This document shows, in pieces, positions 51,601 through 61,892 of a stretch of 64,000 bases of DNA. Both the position numbers and the translations under genes were made by a program. Each line of letters opens with the position of its first letter. The stretch's first letter is position 1. Under the pieces are notes generated by a model, which saw only the letters and a list, made by a program, of their open reading frames with translations, was not told where the DNA came from and ran no database searches. The stretch is from Actinostola sp. cb2023. Taxonomy: Eukaryota; Cnidaria; Anthozoa; Actiniaria; Actinostolidae. The DNA lies in the NCBI GenBank assembly GCA_033675265.1, contig JAUJYZ010001008.1:83501-147500 (forward strand). The letters are read 5' to 3'.

Positions 51601-53692
51601 ATATTCCATTGATTAAGGTTGTCAGTACACGAGGATTGTCAATAATAATAATATATGATATCATTTATCCGAGCGGTTCGATTCGAATCGAGAAGCTCTT
51701 GAGGAATTCACCAAGTACTTTTTCACATGCAACAGGCTGAACTATGCCCGTGATTCCCGTCTACTTAGCAGAGATGCAGATGTTACATGAAACGCATCCA
51801 GAGATTTATGAGGAGTTTCGGCAAGGAAACTAGGTTGTGAATAAGAACTATGTGCAATTGGTGCAGATAATGCCCTGAAACACATCAACCGATCAATGAA
51901 GGCGGGGCACTTTAGTTGGTTAACTCCAACGCCAGAGTCTAGCAGAGAAAGCAAAACAGGTGGCGGGTACTTCATCTAAGACACCGACACATCATCACCA
52001 CCTTACTACTGCTGTAAGGTTGCACCACTGGAGAAGAACATTTAGAAATTGGTCACCAGCATCCGACGCTTCACGAATCCATTCTCTGCATGAGGAAAGA
52101 GCAAAGCACTATTGGAACGAGTTGTTTGGTCACTTCGTAAAAGAAAGGATCCAGTCAAGAAAATGCAGCATCTGGTCCCCAATAAAAAACGCAAGCGCTT
52201 CTTACATGGAACACTAGTGGGGACTAGACTACAGTGATAGCCAATGAGCCAATGACAAAATGGTTGACCTCAAGGAAGATCACTCCCATTTTGTGCGGGA
52301 CGTCATGGTCTGCAACCAAGGAAGCTGTCGGGCAGTACGAGTTCTCTTACAGTGACATGATCAATGTTTTCCTCGGATGGCACCATGTTTCACTGTTCCT
52401 CAATGGACATATTTGTCTAAGTTTTTGTAAAAAAGAACACGACAAAGGTTCGACAACGGTCGTACGCTATGAAATGATGTGATATCATTTTTTGATGAAA
52501 TCCACATACATGGCGAAAGTGTCTGTACCTTAGCCTCGTTCCCATGCTAATCACGTGACTCCCCTAAACCAATATGACGTACCCGATCGCAGTCTAGAAT
52601 GTACAGCTTACGGTCTGGTAGTGTAACGATCACATATGTCATTGATTTGGGTGAATTTGGATACATTTTATGCAATTCAAAATAAGTTATAGGGCATTTT
52701 ATGGTCCAGCCTCGTTTCCATGCTGTCATGCTCACGTGACCAGCTTTGTTACTTAAAAGTTCTTAGTTGTGTCAGATACACTTATATGTACAAAGTATGA
52801 GTAAGTTCGGTAACGATTTGTTGCAATTAACGATGGTTATATCGCATTTTATGGACCAGCCTCGTTTCCATGCTGGGCCATATACGTCACATTTTAAACC
52901 TTCCGTAGCGGCCGTCGGTACGAGTTACAAAATTGCCGACAACATGTTTCTTGTTCCTTAGGGTCCCCTTAACACATCTAGATAGGTGGCTTGCTTTCAG
53001 CACAAAATTCCCACGGGATTACACATGCTCCCTGACTATATGGAAAAACCGAAAAGAGCGGGAAAAGTGGATTACCTCAATCGCTAGACCGTTGTTTTTC
53101 CAACCGGAATTTCTGGTTTTCCTGTTTCAAATGATCTAAAAAAGTCTCAATTTTCTTTTGAAACACCAGGAAGTTTCAACCCTTAGAAATCGGTTGTTGT
53201 CATATGAGGGTATACAATTGCTTTCGGTAAGTATAATCAGAAGATCTATCTAGGCTATATATTTAATTTATTAATAAAAAGTACTAGCAAGCATAAGTTT
53301 ATATAAGTTTGTCCATAAAAGCCTTTCACCATATGCCACTAACTTAGTACGCAATCTGAGGTATCCAGATTCCGGCTCATCAGAGTTAGCCACACCCATA
53401 CCTATCTGTTCTCGCTATTCTCTATCAATCTTGTCCATCTTCTTTGTAGCATGGTATACAGGAAAATCAAGACCTTCGAGGCCCGCCTGGTATGAAAGTA
53501 AGTCGGCAGTTTCTCAGTGTCTTGTTTGTTATATTTTATTACAATCATTAGAACACGTTCAGTAGCACCTCCCGTCCTTTTACCAAAACCATTGAATCAA
53601 CAATAGTTGCACTAACACGGATTTTCTCAAGTAATTGCATTGGGTGTTATTTATAGGGTGAGAGGGGAGATACTGGACCACAAGGATCACCG
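42500..53692 (+). CDS. Secreted EMI-EGF-EGF(Ca)-coiled-coil-collagen protein (EGFL7-like head), 3' end not found
   Basis: Exons 42500-42609, 42795-42926, 46140-46255, 46607-46699 (or from 46604), 47167-47283, 49079-49140, about 53451-53498 and 53657-53692 join in frame with GT-AG borders. The protein has a hydrophobic signal peptide, an EMI domain (NVC start, YYTCCPGW end), an EGF repeat ([19 protein letters not shown]), a calcium-binding EGF ([16 protein letters not shown]), a short amphipathic helix ([13 protein letters not shown]) and collagen triplets ([18 protein letters not shown]). The SP-EMI-EGF-EGF(Ca)-coiled-coil order is that of EGFL7/EGFL8, but collagen triplets are not part of vertebrate EGFL7. 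EMI plus collagen recalls EMID1/COL26A1. An extracellular matrix role is expected. Further collagen exons and the stop codon are not visible, so the model is partial. Confidence 0.8.
42795..42926 (+). CDS. EMI gene exon 2 (first half of EMI domain)
   Basis: After 'ctttctccag' the exon reads [14 protein letters not shown] to [15 protein letters not shown]. This carries the N-V-C start and two further cysteines of an EMI domain. Donor TACAA|GTAAGT. Confidence 0.8.
42927..43993. other. EMI intron 2, unique part
   Basis: AT-rich sequence containing an open frame at 43191-43568 that reads as basic/aromatic low-quality peptide with no family. Treated as intron. Confidence 0.45.
43994..45435. repeat. 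50-bp satellite, about 28 copies, bounded by MITE termini
   Basis: The unit runs 'catctacacgagcaagtttt' - 'ccttgacaaggaaaa' - 'attgacaatttttgt'. The core TTTTCCTTGACAAGGAAAA is itself a palindrome. The array starts 'aagccgcatctacacg' and ends in the inverse, 'cgtgtagattcagcttt'. A higher-order duplication of about 410 bp is visible (44520-44800 against 44930-45200, sharing the variants TTAACAAGG, TCGTCTACACG and TTTATCTTG). Lies in EMI intron 2. Confidence 0.95.
46140..46255 (+). CDS. EMI gene exon 3 (second half of EMI domain)
   Basis: Starts after 'ttttttgttag', reading [18 protein letters not shown] and [17 protein letters not shown]. The CCPGW end motif is diagnostic for EMI. Donor GTCG|GTAAGG, phase 1. 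Confidence 0.88.
46395..46520. repeat. Interspersed repeat shared with 20875-21010
   Basis: 'ccatttcttctgaggctact' and 'gggtttcctgtggtagag' in the same order as in the 20.9-kb copy. Lies in intron 3 of the EMI gene. Confidence 0.6.
46604..46699 (+). CDS. EMI gene exon 4 (EGF-like domain)
   Basis: Six-cysteine EGF module [19 protein letters not shown] with C-P-x-GWTGSDC end, phase 1 at both borders as usual for EGF exons. The acceptor is a NAGNAG (TAGCAG), so the exon may start at 46604 or 46607 with an optional Ala. Confidence 0.88.
46815..46951. mobile_element. Fold-back element, 137 bp
   Basis: 'acgtgcgtctatactcacat' pairs with the right end near 'gtacagacgcacgt', and 'gacgtcaaaatgtggtgaga' with its inverse. 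Lies in intron 4 of the EMI gene. Confidence 0.85.
47167..47283 (+). CDS. EMI gene exon 5 (calcium-binding EGF)
   Basis: [20 protein letters not shown] then [11 protein letters not shown]. It has the D-V-N-E-C start, the N for beta-hydroxylation and the aromatic residue of cbEGF modules. Phase 1 at both borders. Donor GAAG|GTCAGT, 37 bp before a minisatellite full of donor-like words. Confidence 0.92.
47321..48985. repeat. 32-bp minisatellite, about 50 copies, with splice-like words in each unit
   Basis: Each unit contains 'accacaggtaacccactc' followed by 'accatagaaaccctg' (variants 'aggcgtagtaaccctg'). CAG|GTAACC resembles a 5' splice site and CCATAG| a 3' splice site, in every unit. Units degenerate after about 48790. 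Located in the intron after the calcium-binding EGF exon. Open frames on both strands here are artefacts. Confidence 0.96.
49079..49140 (+). CDS. EMI gene exon 6 (short coiled coil)
   Basis: After 'taacttttag' the exon reads [20 protein letters not shown] plus Lys and ends AAAAG|GTATTG in phase 0. Placement in frame between EGF and collagen exons supports it. Confidence 0.65.
49987..52480 (+). pseudogene. Decayed protein-coding relics inside the long-TIR element
   Basis: Plus-strand stretches in changing frames look like one formerly continuous protein: [20 protein letters not shown] (about 50040), [20 protein letters not shown] (about 50558), [20 protein letters not shown] (about 51300), [20 protein letters not shown] (about 51760) and [16 protein letters not shown] (about 52320). 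I recall similar strings in uncharacterised multi-copy proteins of coral genomes but cannot name a transposase superfamily. Many stops and frameshifts mean it is dead. Confidence 0.55.
50227..50512. mobile_element. Fold-back MITE of the GTTGTC family nested in the long-TIR element
   Basis: Left 'attcaaaaaacgttgtccta' and right 'taagacaacgttttttgaat' are inverses, with arms of about 80 bp (GTTTTGTTGCATATTG, CCGAAGTGCAT). It interrupts the coding relics, so it inserted after the host element. Confidence 0.9.
53451..53498 (+). CDS. EMI gene exon 7 (first collagen triplets)
   Basis: After 'cttctttgtag' the exon reads [16 protein letters not shown] and ends at ATGAAA|GTAAGT in phase 0, typical of collagen exons that end on whole triplets. 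Confidence 0.65.
53657..53692 (+). CDS. EMI gene exon 8 (Gly-X-Y exon)
   Basis: A 36-nt exon between 'tatttatag' and CACCG|GTATGT encoding four triplets, [12 protein letters not shown]. Its length, a multiple of 9 bp starting on a Gly codon, is the classic collagen exon form. Confidence 0.75.
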
Positions 53693-53715
53693 GTATGTAG
53701 CTTATTTATGTAATA

Positions 53716-53760
53716 ATAATAATAATAATAATAATAATACACTTTATTTAAAGAGGGTGA
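53716..53760. repeat. (TAA)n run with retroposon-like flank
   Basis: About nine TAA units followed by 'cactttatttaaagagggtg', similar to 40905-41010. Confidence 0.5.
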
Positions 53761-55002
53761 CTAGAGTTACACAAAGTAATTTTCATCCAGGCCCTAAATA
53801 ATTAAACTATTCAACTATTATAACATAAACTATTAACTATTAATAATAAAACTATATCGTAGTGTTAATTACCGCACAATTTACTGTAAAACAACATTTC
53901 AACAGTCGACAACACCATCGGAAACTTTGGACAGATTTAACCGAACTAAATATAGATATGACAGACTAAAACAGTAGTTTTATACTCGTGTTCCCGTACT
54001 AGTTTGAATGATCCTAGATGTAATCAGAACTTACGGTCAAGTTATCGTTTTATATCCTAATGCCCGACCAGATTCCAACGAAAATCTTATTTAAAGATTT
54101 GTTTTGAATTTTTGAAATCCTTGCATAGATATATTATTGGGGTTCCTGTGCATTCCCTTGTCAAAATCAAAACTTTTTTATTTCAAAATACCTCAACGAC
54201 AAATCCGATAAAACGAAAACAATAAACCTAAAAGGAAAGAACATTAGAAAAGAGAAAAAATGAAACACGCTAAAAAAAGAAGGGAAAAAAAAACAGAAAA
54301 CATTATCAACTCCTGTGAGACTCGAACTCCAGATCTTTGGCTCTTTGGTTTTGGTTACGGTCCCACCCCTCCCGTATCAAAAGAAAGACGAAAAAGAAAA
54401 CTTGAAAAAAGAAAAAGAAAATAGAAATAATGGGACGATTCTCCCGAGACATTCTAAGAAGCTGAGACATCGAATCGATTTACGTATAGGGTGAAGATTT
54501 CGGCCCCGCCCGCGCTATCCCGGTGCTACATAAAACTAGGTCATAACCAAAAGGCCAGTGAGGGAGGGAATATCCGGCCCCTAAGCCATAACTTCAGATA
54601 AACCCTATTAGACCATTGCTCCATCTAGTCACTCATATTATATTAAGGTGTGATTTTTGTAGTCTATTCCGCGAAGCTTCATTCATATGATAATACGTAG
54701 TGTAATAGTCCTTAGGGACGTCACGTGAACAAGGTTTAGAATTTGACAACAGACCGCGGGGACAGTCTTAAAATAAATACACAGATGCAACATTAAGAAA
54801 TCGGGCCAAAATAAATACACGAGTAGAGTCCCACCGTGTGGCTTTATTCAGTCGAGTATTTAATACAGAGAAGTGGTTGCCAGTGCTTACAAAATGTAGA
54901 TCTTTATCAGTTGTTTCCTTCTTTCTTACTTGTTGCTTGTGCTGTGTTTTATTCTCTGGCTTTGTTTTTAATTGAAAACTTATTCAAAGAAAACTTGTTC
55001 AC

Positions 55003-55135
55003 ATCTACACGAGCAAGAAAACCGGCCTTGTCAATAGAAACTTGTCAAAGAACAACTTGCTGACCGTCTACACGATCAACGAAACTTGTCAAAGATACTT
55101 GTCAAGGAAAACTTGCTCGTGTAGACGCGGCTTTG
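55003..55135. mobile_element. MITE related to the 50-bp satellite termini, copy 1
   Basis: 'catctacacgagcaag' at the left is mirrored by 'aacttgctcgtgtagacgcg' at the right, ending GCGGCTTT. Same termini as the array at 43994-45435. Carried by the 1.2-kb duplication. Confidence 0.75.
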
Positions 55136-56207
55136 AGGTCTAGCGGCGATCGCGGCTTCTAAAGGAAAGAACTGTGGTTTTATACTCGTGTTCCCGTACT
55201 AGTTTGAATAATCCTAGATGTAATCAGAACTTACTGTCAAGTTATCGTTTTCAAATCCTAATGTCCGACCAGATTCCAACGAAAATCTTATTAAAAGATT
55301 TGTTTTGAATTTTTGAAATCCTTGCATAGATATATTATTGGGGTTCCTGTGTACTGCCTTATCAAAATAAAAGCTTTTTTATTTCAAAATACCTCAAAGA
55401 TAAATCCGATAAAACGAAAACAATAAACCTAAAAGGAAAGGACAATAGAAAAGAGAGAAAATGAAACACGCTAAAAAAAGAAGGAAAAAAAAAAACAGAA
55501 AAAAGGATCGACTCCTGTGAGACTCGAACTCCAGATCTTTGGCTCCTTGGTTTTGGTTACGGTCCCACCCCTCCCGTATCAAAACAGAGACGAAAAAGAA
55601 AACTGGAAATAAGAAAAAGAAAATAGAAATAATGGGACGATTCTCCCGAGACATTCTAAGAAGCTGAGACATCGAATCGATTTACGTAGAGGGTGAAGAT
55701 TTCGGCCCCGCCCGCGCTATCCCGGTGCTACATAAAACTAGGTCATAACCAAAAGGCCAGTGAGGGAGGGAATATCCGGCCCCTAAGCCATAACTTCAGA
55801 TAAACCCTATTAGACCATTGCTCCATCTAGTCACTCATATTATATTAAGGTGTGATTTTTGTAGTCTATTCCGCGAAGCTTCATTCATATGATAATACGT
55901 AGTGTAATAGTCCTTAGGGACATCACGTGAACAAGGTTTAGAATTTGACAACAGCCCGCGGGGACAGTCTTAAAATAAATACATAGATGTATACATTAAG
56001 AAATCGGGCCAAAATAAATACACGAGTAGAGTCCCACCGTGTGGCTTTATTCAGTCGAGTATTTAATACAGAGAAGTGGTTGCCAGTGCTTACAAAATGT
56101 AGATCTTTATCAGTTGTTTCCTTCTTTCTTACTTGTTGCTTGTGCTGTGTTTTATTCTCTGGCTTTGTTTTTAATTGAAAACTTATTCAAAGAAAACTTG
56201 TTCATCA

Positions 56208-56339
56208 TCTACACGAGCAAGAAAATCGGCCTTGTCAATAGAAACTTGTCAAAGAACAACTTTCTGACCGTCTACACGATCAACGAAACTTGTCAAAGAT
56301 ACTTGTCAAGGAAAACTTGCTCGTGTAGACGCGGCTTTG
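56208..56339. mobile_element. MITE related to the 50-bp satellite termini, copy 2
   Basis: Duplicate of 55003-55135 with three or four substitutions. Confidence 0.75.
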
Positions 56340-56575
56340 AGGTCTAGCGGCGATCGCGGCTTCTAAAGGAAAGAACTGTGGTTTTATACTCGTGTTCCCG
56401 TACTAGTTTGAATAATCCTAGATGTAATCAGAACTTACGGTCAAGTTATCGTTTTCATATCCTAATGTCCGACCAGATTCCAACGAAAATCTTATTAAAA
56501 GATTTGTTTTGAATTTTTGAAATCCTTGCATAGATATATTATTGGGGTTCCTGTGCATTGTCTTTTACGGGGGTA

Positions 56576-57810
56576 TCATGACAACGCCCAATATAAATAC
56601 AAGCCATACTTTTTAAAATACTAATCTGGAATATTTTACGTAATCGATTTATGGACGCCTTTTTCAGAAACAAAAATCTCTATTTTGGTACAACCTCTAC
56701 GACCACTCCTACAATCGTAATGCCGGGAAACTGTGTGAAATTAATTGATGTTTTTATTCAGTTTCCTTTATCTGGATACCTTTTTTGGGCCAACGCAAGA
56801 GACTAATGACCAAATAGTTAGAAATAATGTCCCTCGATCTTTAGCCATCTATGTAGTACTTGAAAGCATCTCTTTCAGAGTTCATTAAATTTGAGTGATA
56901 ATTTGAACTCTTAGTTATTTATCATAGGATCTATTTCAGTGATATTCGCCCCTTGTTGTCATCTTACTTACTATAGTCTTAAAGCTCATTTCTGGTAATA
57001 GGATGAAGCCTTTGTTCATTCTAAGTCAGTTTCTCCAACGTTTTGAACAACTCAAAAACTCTTACCATCTGAAATGTTTAGTTCTATCTCATGGAAAGTT
57101 TTTGGTTCCTAATGCAACAGAAAAGGCTACCGCACACGTAGCAATTCTTATCTATTTTCTTGAAAGGATTCCTGTATGTTCGCCCTTGTGCAGTTAAATC
57201 ACTGTTGAAATAATGCTCCTGTTATTACTGTTAATTGTAAACTCATATTTTCACTGCGTAACGTAAGCCGATCGTATATTCGACTGTTGCGCTGCATTAA
57301 CTAACTCTAAGTGTTTCTAGCTTTTGTTTGGTATCATACTAGACTGTAATAAAAGAGCCGTCCATTAAAATAAGTATGACACTCATTTTGTGAAATAGAG
57401 ACCTGGAGTTTTCCTAAGGAGTCGGCACATGTTCATTGTTTAAACTGGAAAACTTTTTAAAAAATATTTTTTAAAGAAAGAAACCATACCGCAACACAGG
57501 GTTTGTTATGTAGTGCGCGCGCTAAGTATTTGAATTTACGCGCGCACACAGCTATGTAGTTCAACGCATTAGATATTTAGAGAACTGAGGAGGTTGAGAA
57601 AACGAAACTAGTTTTCGCTAAGTAAATAAAGTGCGTAAAGGAATCAAATGAAGGTATAGAACCTTGTATACCGAAAGAAAGAGAGAGACAGAGAAAGAGA
57701 GAAAGAAAGAGATACAAAAGAATAATAAAGTGGAAATAAAGAAAATTATATATGGCTGAATGAATGGATGAGCAGCAAATTAGTAAAAGAAACCGTTTAA
57801 ACACTACACT
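56576..57810. other. No gene recognised
   Basis: AT-rich sequence with open frames below 95 codons. A GAAAGA-rich tract lies at about 57670-57730. If the EMI gene continues here, I cannot see Gly-X-Y exons. Confidence 0.45.
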
Positions 57811-58031
57811 AAGGGTGCGTTCGATTGACTCTATTCCAGAATAGGAATACACGGAATAAACACTTCGATGCTTCTATTTCAACACATTTAAAATTCTGTT
57901 CCTTGTAACTTTATTATGATACAACAAGGAATTGTTTCATTTTACAGTGAACAATAGCTGCGTGAGAGCGATTTAGGGAAGTTATTCCGTGTATTCCTAC
58001 TCTGGAATAAGGTCAATCGAACGCACCCTAA
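57811..58031. mobile_element. Fold-back MITE, AGGGTGCGTTCGATTGA termini
   Basis: 'agggtgcgttcgattgac' at the left is mirrored by 'gtcaatcgaacgcaccct'. Arms include TATTCCAGAATAGGAATACAC and its inverse with one difference. Non-coding interior. Confidence 0.9.
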
Positions 58032-58160
58032 CTGTAAGCGCCAATGAAGTTTAAGTGAGCGAGCTAGGCGTGTTGGCTAAACCAACGCTGACGAAATAGC
58101 TCAGTGTCCATGGCTGCCAAACGGCACGGGTAATAGACTGAGCATGTGCGTTAGGATAAG

Positions 58161-58595
58161 TATACAATCATTTCAGAAAACGTTGTCGCTGACCGGCCTC
58201 TCGACTACGCGACTAGACCGAACGGGAGTATGGGTAGAAATCATTGAAGCGGTTTCAAATCTGCATATCTGATTAGCCATGCCTCGAGCTTACAGTGAAG
58301 ACCTACGCTTTCGAGTGGTTTGGGTGATTTAGTGGTCTTTCAACGACTGAACATTGTCACAGCACGGAACGTCCTTGACCGAAAATGAGTAATTGGCACC
58401 GACTCTTATTTTCCTTGCGTAAAACACGAAGGCATACATTCATTCGAGTAGTATTACTCTCCATTATGATAATGAGAAAATAAATTCCAGAGCGAATAAT
58501 TTATTGCTTCAGTGATTTCTACCCATAATCCCATTCGGTCTAGTCGCGTAGTCGTGAGGCCGGTCAGCGACAACGTTTTCTGAAATGACTGTATA
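58161..58595. mobile_element. Fold-back MITE of the GTTGTC family with arms of about 90 bp
   Basis: Left 'tatacaatcatttcagaaaa' followed by CGTTGTCGCTGACC is mirrored by 'ggtcagcgacaacgttttct' and GAAATGACTGTATA. Arms run on through 'tcgactacgcgactagaccg'. The interior of about 250 bp is unrelated to other members. Confidence 0.9.
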
Positions 58596-59537
58596 GCCGC
58601 TACATTTATAATAGTCGAGCACTTGTATCGACCATTACTAGAACACGTCTATCTTCATAGTGATACCATCTCTTTCTCAAGTGTGTCTGATTCTGTCTGA
58701 TTGATGACTTGTGATTTCGTGTTATTACTCAATCCACGCCCCTTCAAACTTCCCAGGGGCGTGGGGACTGGTGAGCTGTTGTTGCCGGTTCGTGGGCTGT
58801 TAGCTATCGATGATTCTGTCGTTGTGTTGGTAATCAATGAAGACAACTTTCATTTAAGATGTGAGGAGGAGGCGTGGAACCCATTTAGTTAGTAAGGAAA
58901 ACAAAACAAATTTATGGGAAAATATATAAAAATAAAATCGAAAGGAAAAGAAAAAAATTTGGGACAACAAGCCCAGTTTACTGATATACCGGCATATCGT
59001 TTTCAGTTGCTTAACTGCAAGTAAAAAGTATTGATGTCTTTTTTAATTTATTATTAAAGAAACTAGAGGCTATCAACTATTTTGTTCCACTTATCATAAT
59101 ATTGTATAAGTTTTCCGTTTCTTTTAGCAATAAATAATTCTATGTTATTAAAATATTTCAAGTATGATTTGAAATGATTTAAACTTGGATTCATATTTTT
59201 TTAATTTTTTTTTTTAATTATTAATCATAAACTTCAACGTCCTTGGAGCGATTTCTCTCTCAGTTTAATGTCGTATCTATAACTCTTCTTTTGTACTTCT
59301 ATCAGTCATTTCGTGTGTTCGTAGCGAAACCTTTCGCAGCTGGCGCTATGAAAATGTCAGTAGAGAATTAATAGATACTTACTTGTGATATGCTGTCTCA
59401 ATAATAGCCATTTGATGACTCCTACAAAGGCTGTGTCCCTAACAACCACTATTATTTCCATTCATCTAATCTGAAATAAATCCCCCTGAAAGTTCCCATA
59501 ATAACAATAAAAAATAATTAAACTTTACGTGGTCAGG
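58596..59537. other. No gene recognised
   Basis: Mostly AT-rich. A small inverted pair CCACGCCCCTT / AGGGGCGTGG lies near 58734-58763. No supported exon. Confidence 0.5.
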
Positions 59538-59540
59538 GAC

Positions 59541-59760
59541 CCGTTTCTCGAAAGCCCCGTAAACTTTTCGGGCCCGAAAAGACATCCCAGAAATCTGAGA
59601 CACTTACTCTACAAAGCTGTCCTTTTTACATGTTTTTAATATGAACAAACTTTCCCTTCATACAAAGTTTCATGTCTGTAAACTACTTTGTTTTGAAGAT
59701 ATAGATTTTTAAAGAAACCCTTTTCGGGCCCGATAAGCTTTCGGGGCTTTCGAGAAACGA
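59541..59760. mobile_element. Fold-back MITE, GTTTCTCGAAAGCCCCG termini
   Basis: 'cgtttctcgaaagccccgta' at the left against 'ggggctttcgagaaacg' at the right. Both arms continue with TTTTCGGGCCCGA-type sequence. Interior AT-rich. Confidence 0.9.
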
Positions 59761-60394
59761 GAACACTTAGCTCAATACAATGTATATGTCGCTAATTTGC
59801 AGGTAAAATCTAAAATTATTAAAAATGTAATATGTATAATTAATGTCCTATTCATTCATAGGTTCAACGTATTAATTTGCATGTTATTTTTTATTTTTTT
59901 TATTGATGCTTTATTTGTACAAAATTTACATGTATATATCTATACTACACTGAATACACACAGATTTACGAATGAACTACAAATTTACACAATTTATATT
60001 AATTACAATAACGCCAGTTCCAACATTATTTTTACTCAGATTCTAATGCAGTTTTTAATTTTTCCCATTTTTTTATGTGCGAAAATAATTTATTTTTAGC
60101 CATAGCCACCCTATATTCAATTTTCTCTGAATAAACTAGAAAGTTTATTCATGTTTAATTGAACTAGAAAGTTGCATGTTTAATTGGCTATACCTTAGAC
60201 TAAATGGATGGGACACTAAACTAATAAATCATGTGTGTGGATAATATCTAGTCTATGCTAAAGACACACAGTACTGTCAAAACATACTGACATTATGCAA
60301 TTTGCTGTAGAACAACTTGTTTTTCTTTTCTTTGAGGGCCATTAGTCGATCATTGTTTTTTATAACTGTTATGTGTTTAGCCTTGTTAAATAAA
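59761..60394. other. No gene recognised
   Basis: Very AT-rich. Open frames are Phe/Ile/Tyr-rich by composition alone. Confidence 0.5.
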
Positions 60395-60698
60395 GTTAAT
60401 CCATTCATCCATCCATTCATTTATTCACTTATTTATTCATTCATTTATTCATCCATCTGTCCATCCATTCATTTATTCACTTATTTATTCATTCATTTAT
60501 TTATCCATCTGTCCATCCATTCATTCATGCATTCATTCAACCATTCATTCATCCATTCATTCATCCATCCATTCATCCATTCCGCATCCATTCATTCATC
60601 CATTCATCCATCCATTCCATCCATTTTTCCGTTCATTCATTTATTCATCCATTCATCCATTCATTTATTTATTCATTTATTCATTCATCCATTCATTT

Positions 60699-60730
<32 letters not shown>

Positions 60731-60950
60731 ATTCATTTATTCATTCATTCATTCATTTATTCATTCATCCATTCATTTATTCATTCATCCATTCATTTAG
60801 TCATTCATCCATTCTTCCATTCATTCATCCATTCATCCATTCATCCATTCATCCATTCATCCATTCATCCATTCATTTATTCATTCATCCATTCATTCAT
60901 CTATTCATTTATTCATTCATCCATTCATTTATTCATTCATCCAATTACAA
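60395..60950. repeat. (ATTC/ATCC)n tetranucleotide array, 0.55 kb
   Basis: Mixed CATT, CATC and TTAT tetranucleotides. The 213-codon SIHPFIH-type open frame is a by-product of the 4-bp period. Confidence 0.97.
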
Positions 60951-61892
60951 AATCATAAGAATAATATAGAAATGAACGAATTAGAATTTATAATAATAAT
61001 AATATATAATACTAATAATACAAATTTAGTTTTTGTTGTTTGCTTAGACAGAGACTGTTAATACGTTCTTGTAGATAGCTAAAAGGAATTCTACAACAAA
61101 ACATATTGAAATAATGAATCAAATAGCGATCTTCTGGTATAGCATAAACATCTCGAAATATACTTCATACACGATGCAAAGCAGAGAGTTATCACTCACT
61201 CCATTTCCTAGCGTAGATAATTCACACACGCAAAAAGTGTGTAATCTCTTCATCTCTCTCGACTGCTCTTTTTGTCGTTAGCAGTCAAGTGCATTCACTT
61301 GGATGGAGATTACAACTACTGATAAACGTAGAGCTGTTCATTGCATCTTAGTCTTACATGTCTTGCTTAAACCATAATTAATGATCATTAGTGTGTTCGT
61401 TCTAGTGTGATAAGTAGTAATCGTACACCTCTATGCGGCCCATTTTCCTACTACGCCTCGTTCCTCTAGGCTTCTTTAACTCTCATTATTCTGTAATTCT
61501 ATACCCTTTTCTAGTTTCCCTTGTGATGTGATGCTCTTTTGCTACTCCTCGTGTTCCTATAGCTAGGCTTCTTTAACTCCCTCCATTATCAATAGCCACG
61601 CTCGGTGGTAGTGGATAAATTAGAAGATCGCCCTGTTGTAATTCTGGTACATCTGTAAATCTCGTGAATTGAAATGTGTTGTCGTGTGGACACACGATAT
61701 TTTATTTTATTTTTATTTTATTTTATTTTTAATATTCTTTATTTGAAACATATTTTTTGGTTCAAACAGACTTTATATAAACTGACTTTGTTGTAAAGGC
61801 AGCGAAATGAAGCTTACAAATGTGACATACAATACAGGAGCATTTAAAATAAGTTCGTCTGATGAAAAAAGGATTAAGAAAGAACTGAAAGA
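60951..61892. other. No gene recognised
   Basis: Unique AT-rich sequence with a TTTTA tract at about 61700-61730. No supported exon. Confidence 0.5.

Larger units (their letters stand above)
49280..53125. mobile_element. 3.85-kb DNA-transposon-like element with terminal inverted repeats of about 0.5 kb
   Basis: Left 49280-49870 and right 52540-53125 are inverted copies: 'accggaaattccggttg' against 'caaccggaatttctggt', 'tagtcagggagca' against 'tgctccctgacta', and 'gaccgtaagttgtacattct' against 'agaatgtacagcttacggtc' at the inner ends. The interior holds plus-strand coding relics and a later MITE. The whole element lies in an intron of the EMI gene. Confidence 0.88.
53975..56575. repeat. 1.2-kb tandem duplication, two copies plus a partial third
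   Basis: 'gttttatactcgtgttcccg' occurs near 53975, 55172 and 56380, and the full 1.2 kb between these points is repeated with few changes. The third copy is cut after about 190 bp. Inside each unit a minus-strand word (GGAGTTCGAGTCTCAC) resembles a tRNA B box, but no tRNA fold is evident. Confidence 0.93.

Noticed and set aside
54302..54380. tRNA-like sequence on the minus strand (GGAGTTCGAGTCTCAC)
   Set aside because: Only a B-box-like word is present. I could not build an acceptor stem or anticodon arm, and the A box is not convincing.
60317..60958. 213-codon frame with SFIHSFIH repeats
   Set aside because: A tetranucleotide array of the CATT/CATC type read in a 12-bp period. The short non-repeat head has no recognisable domain.
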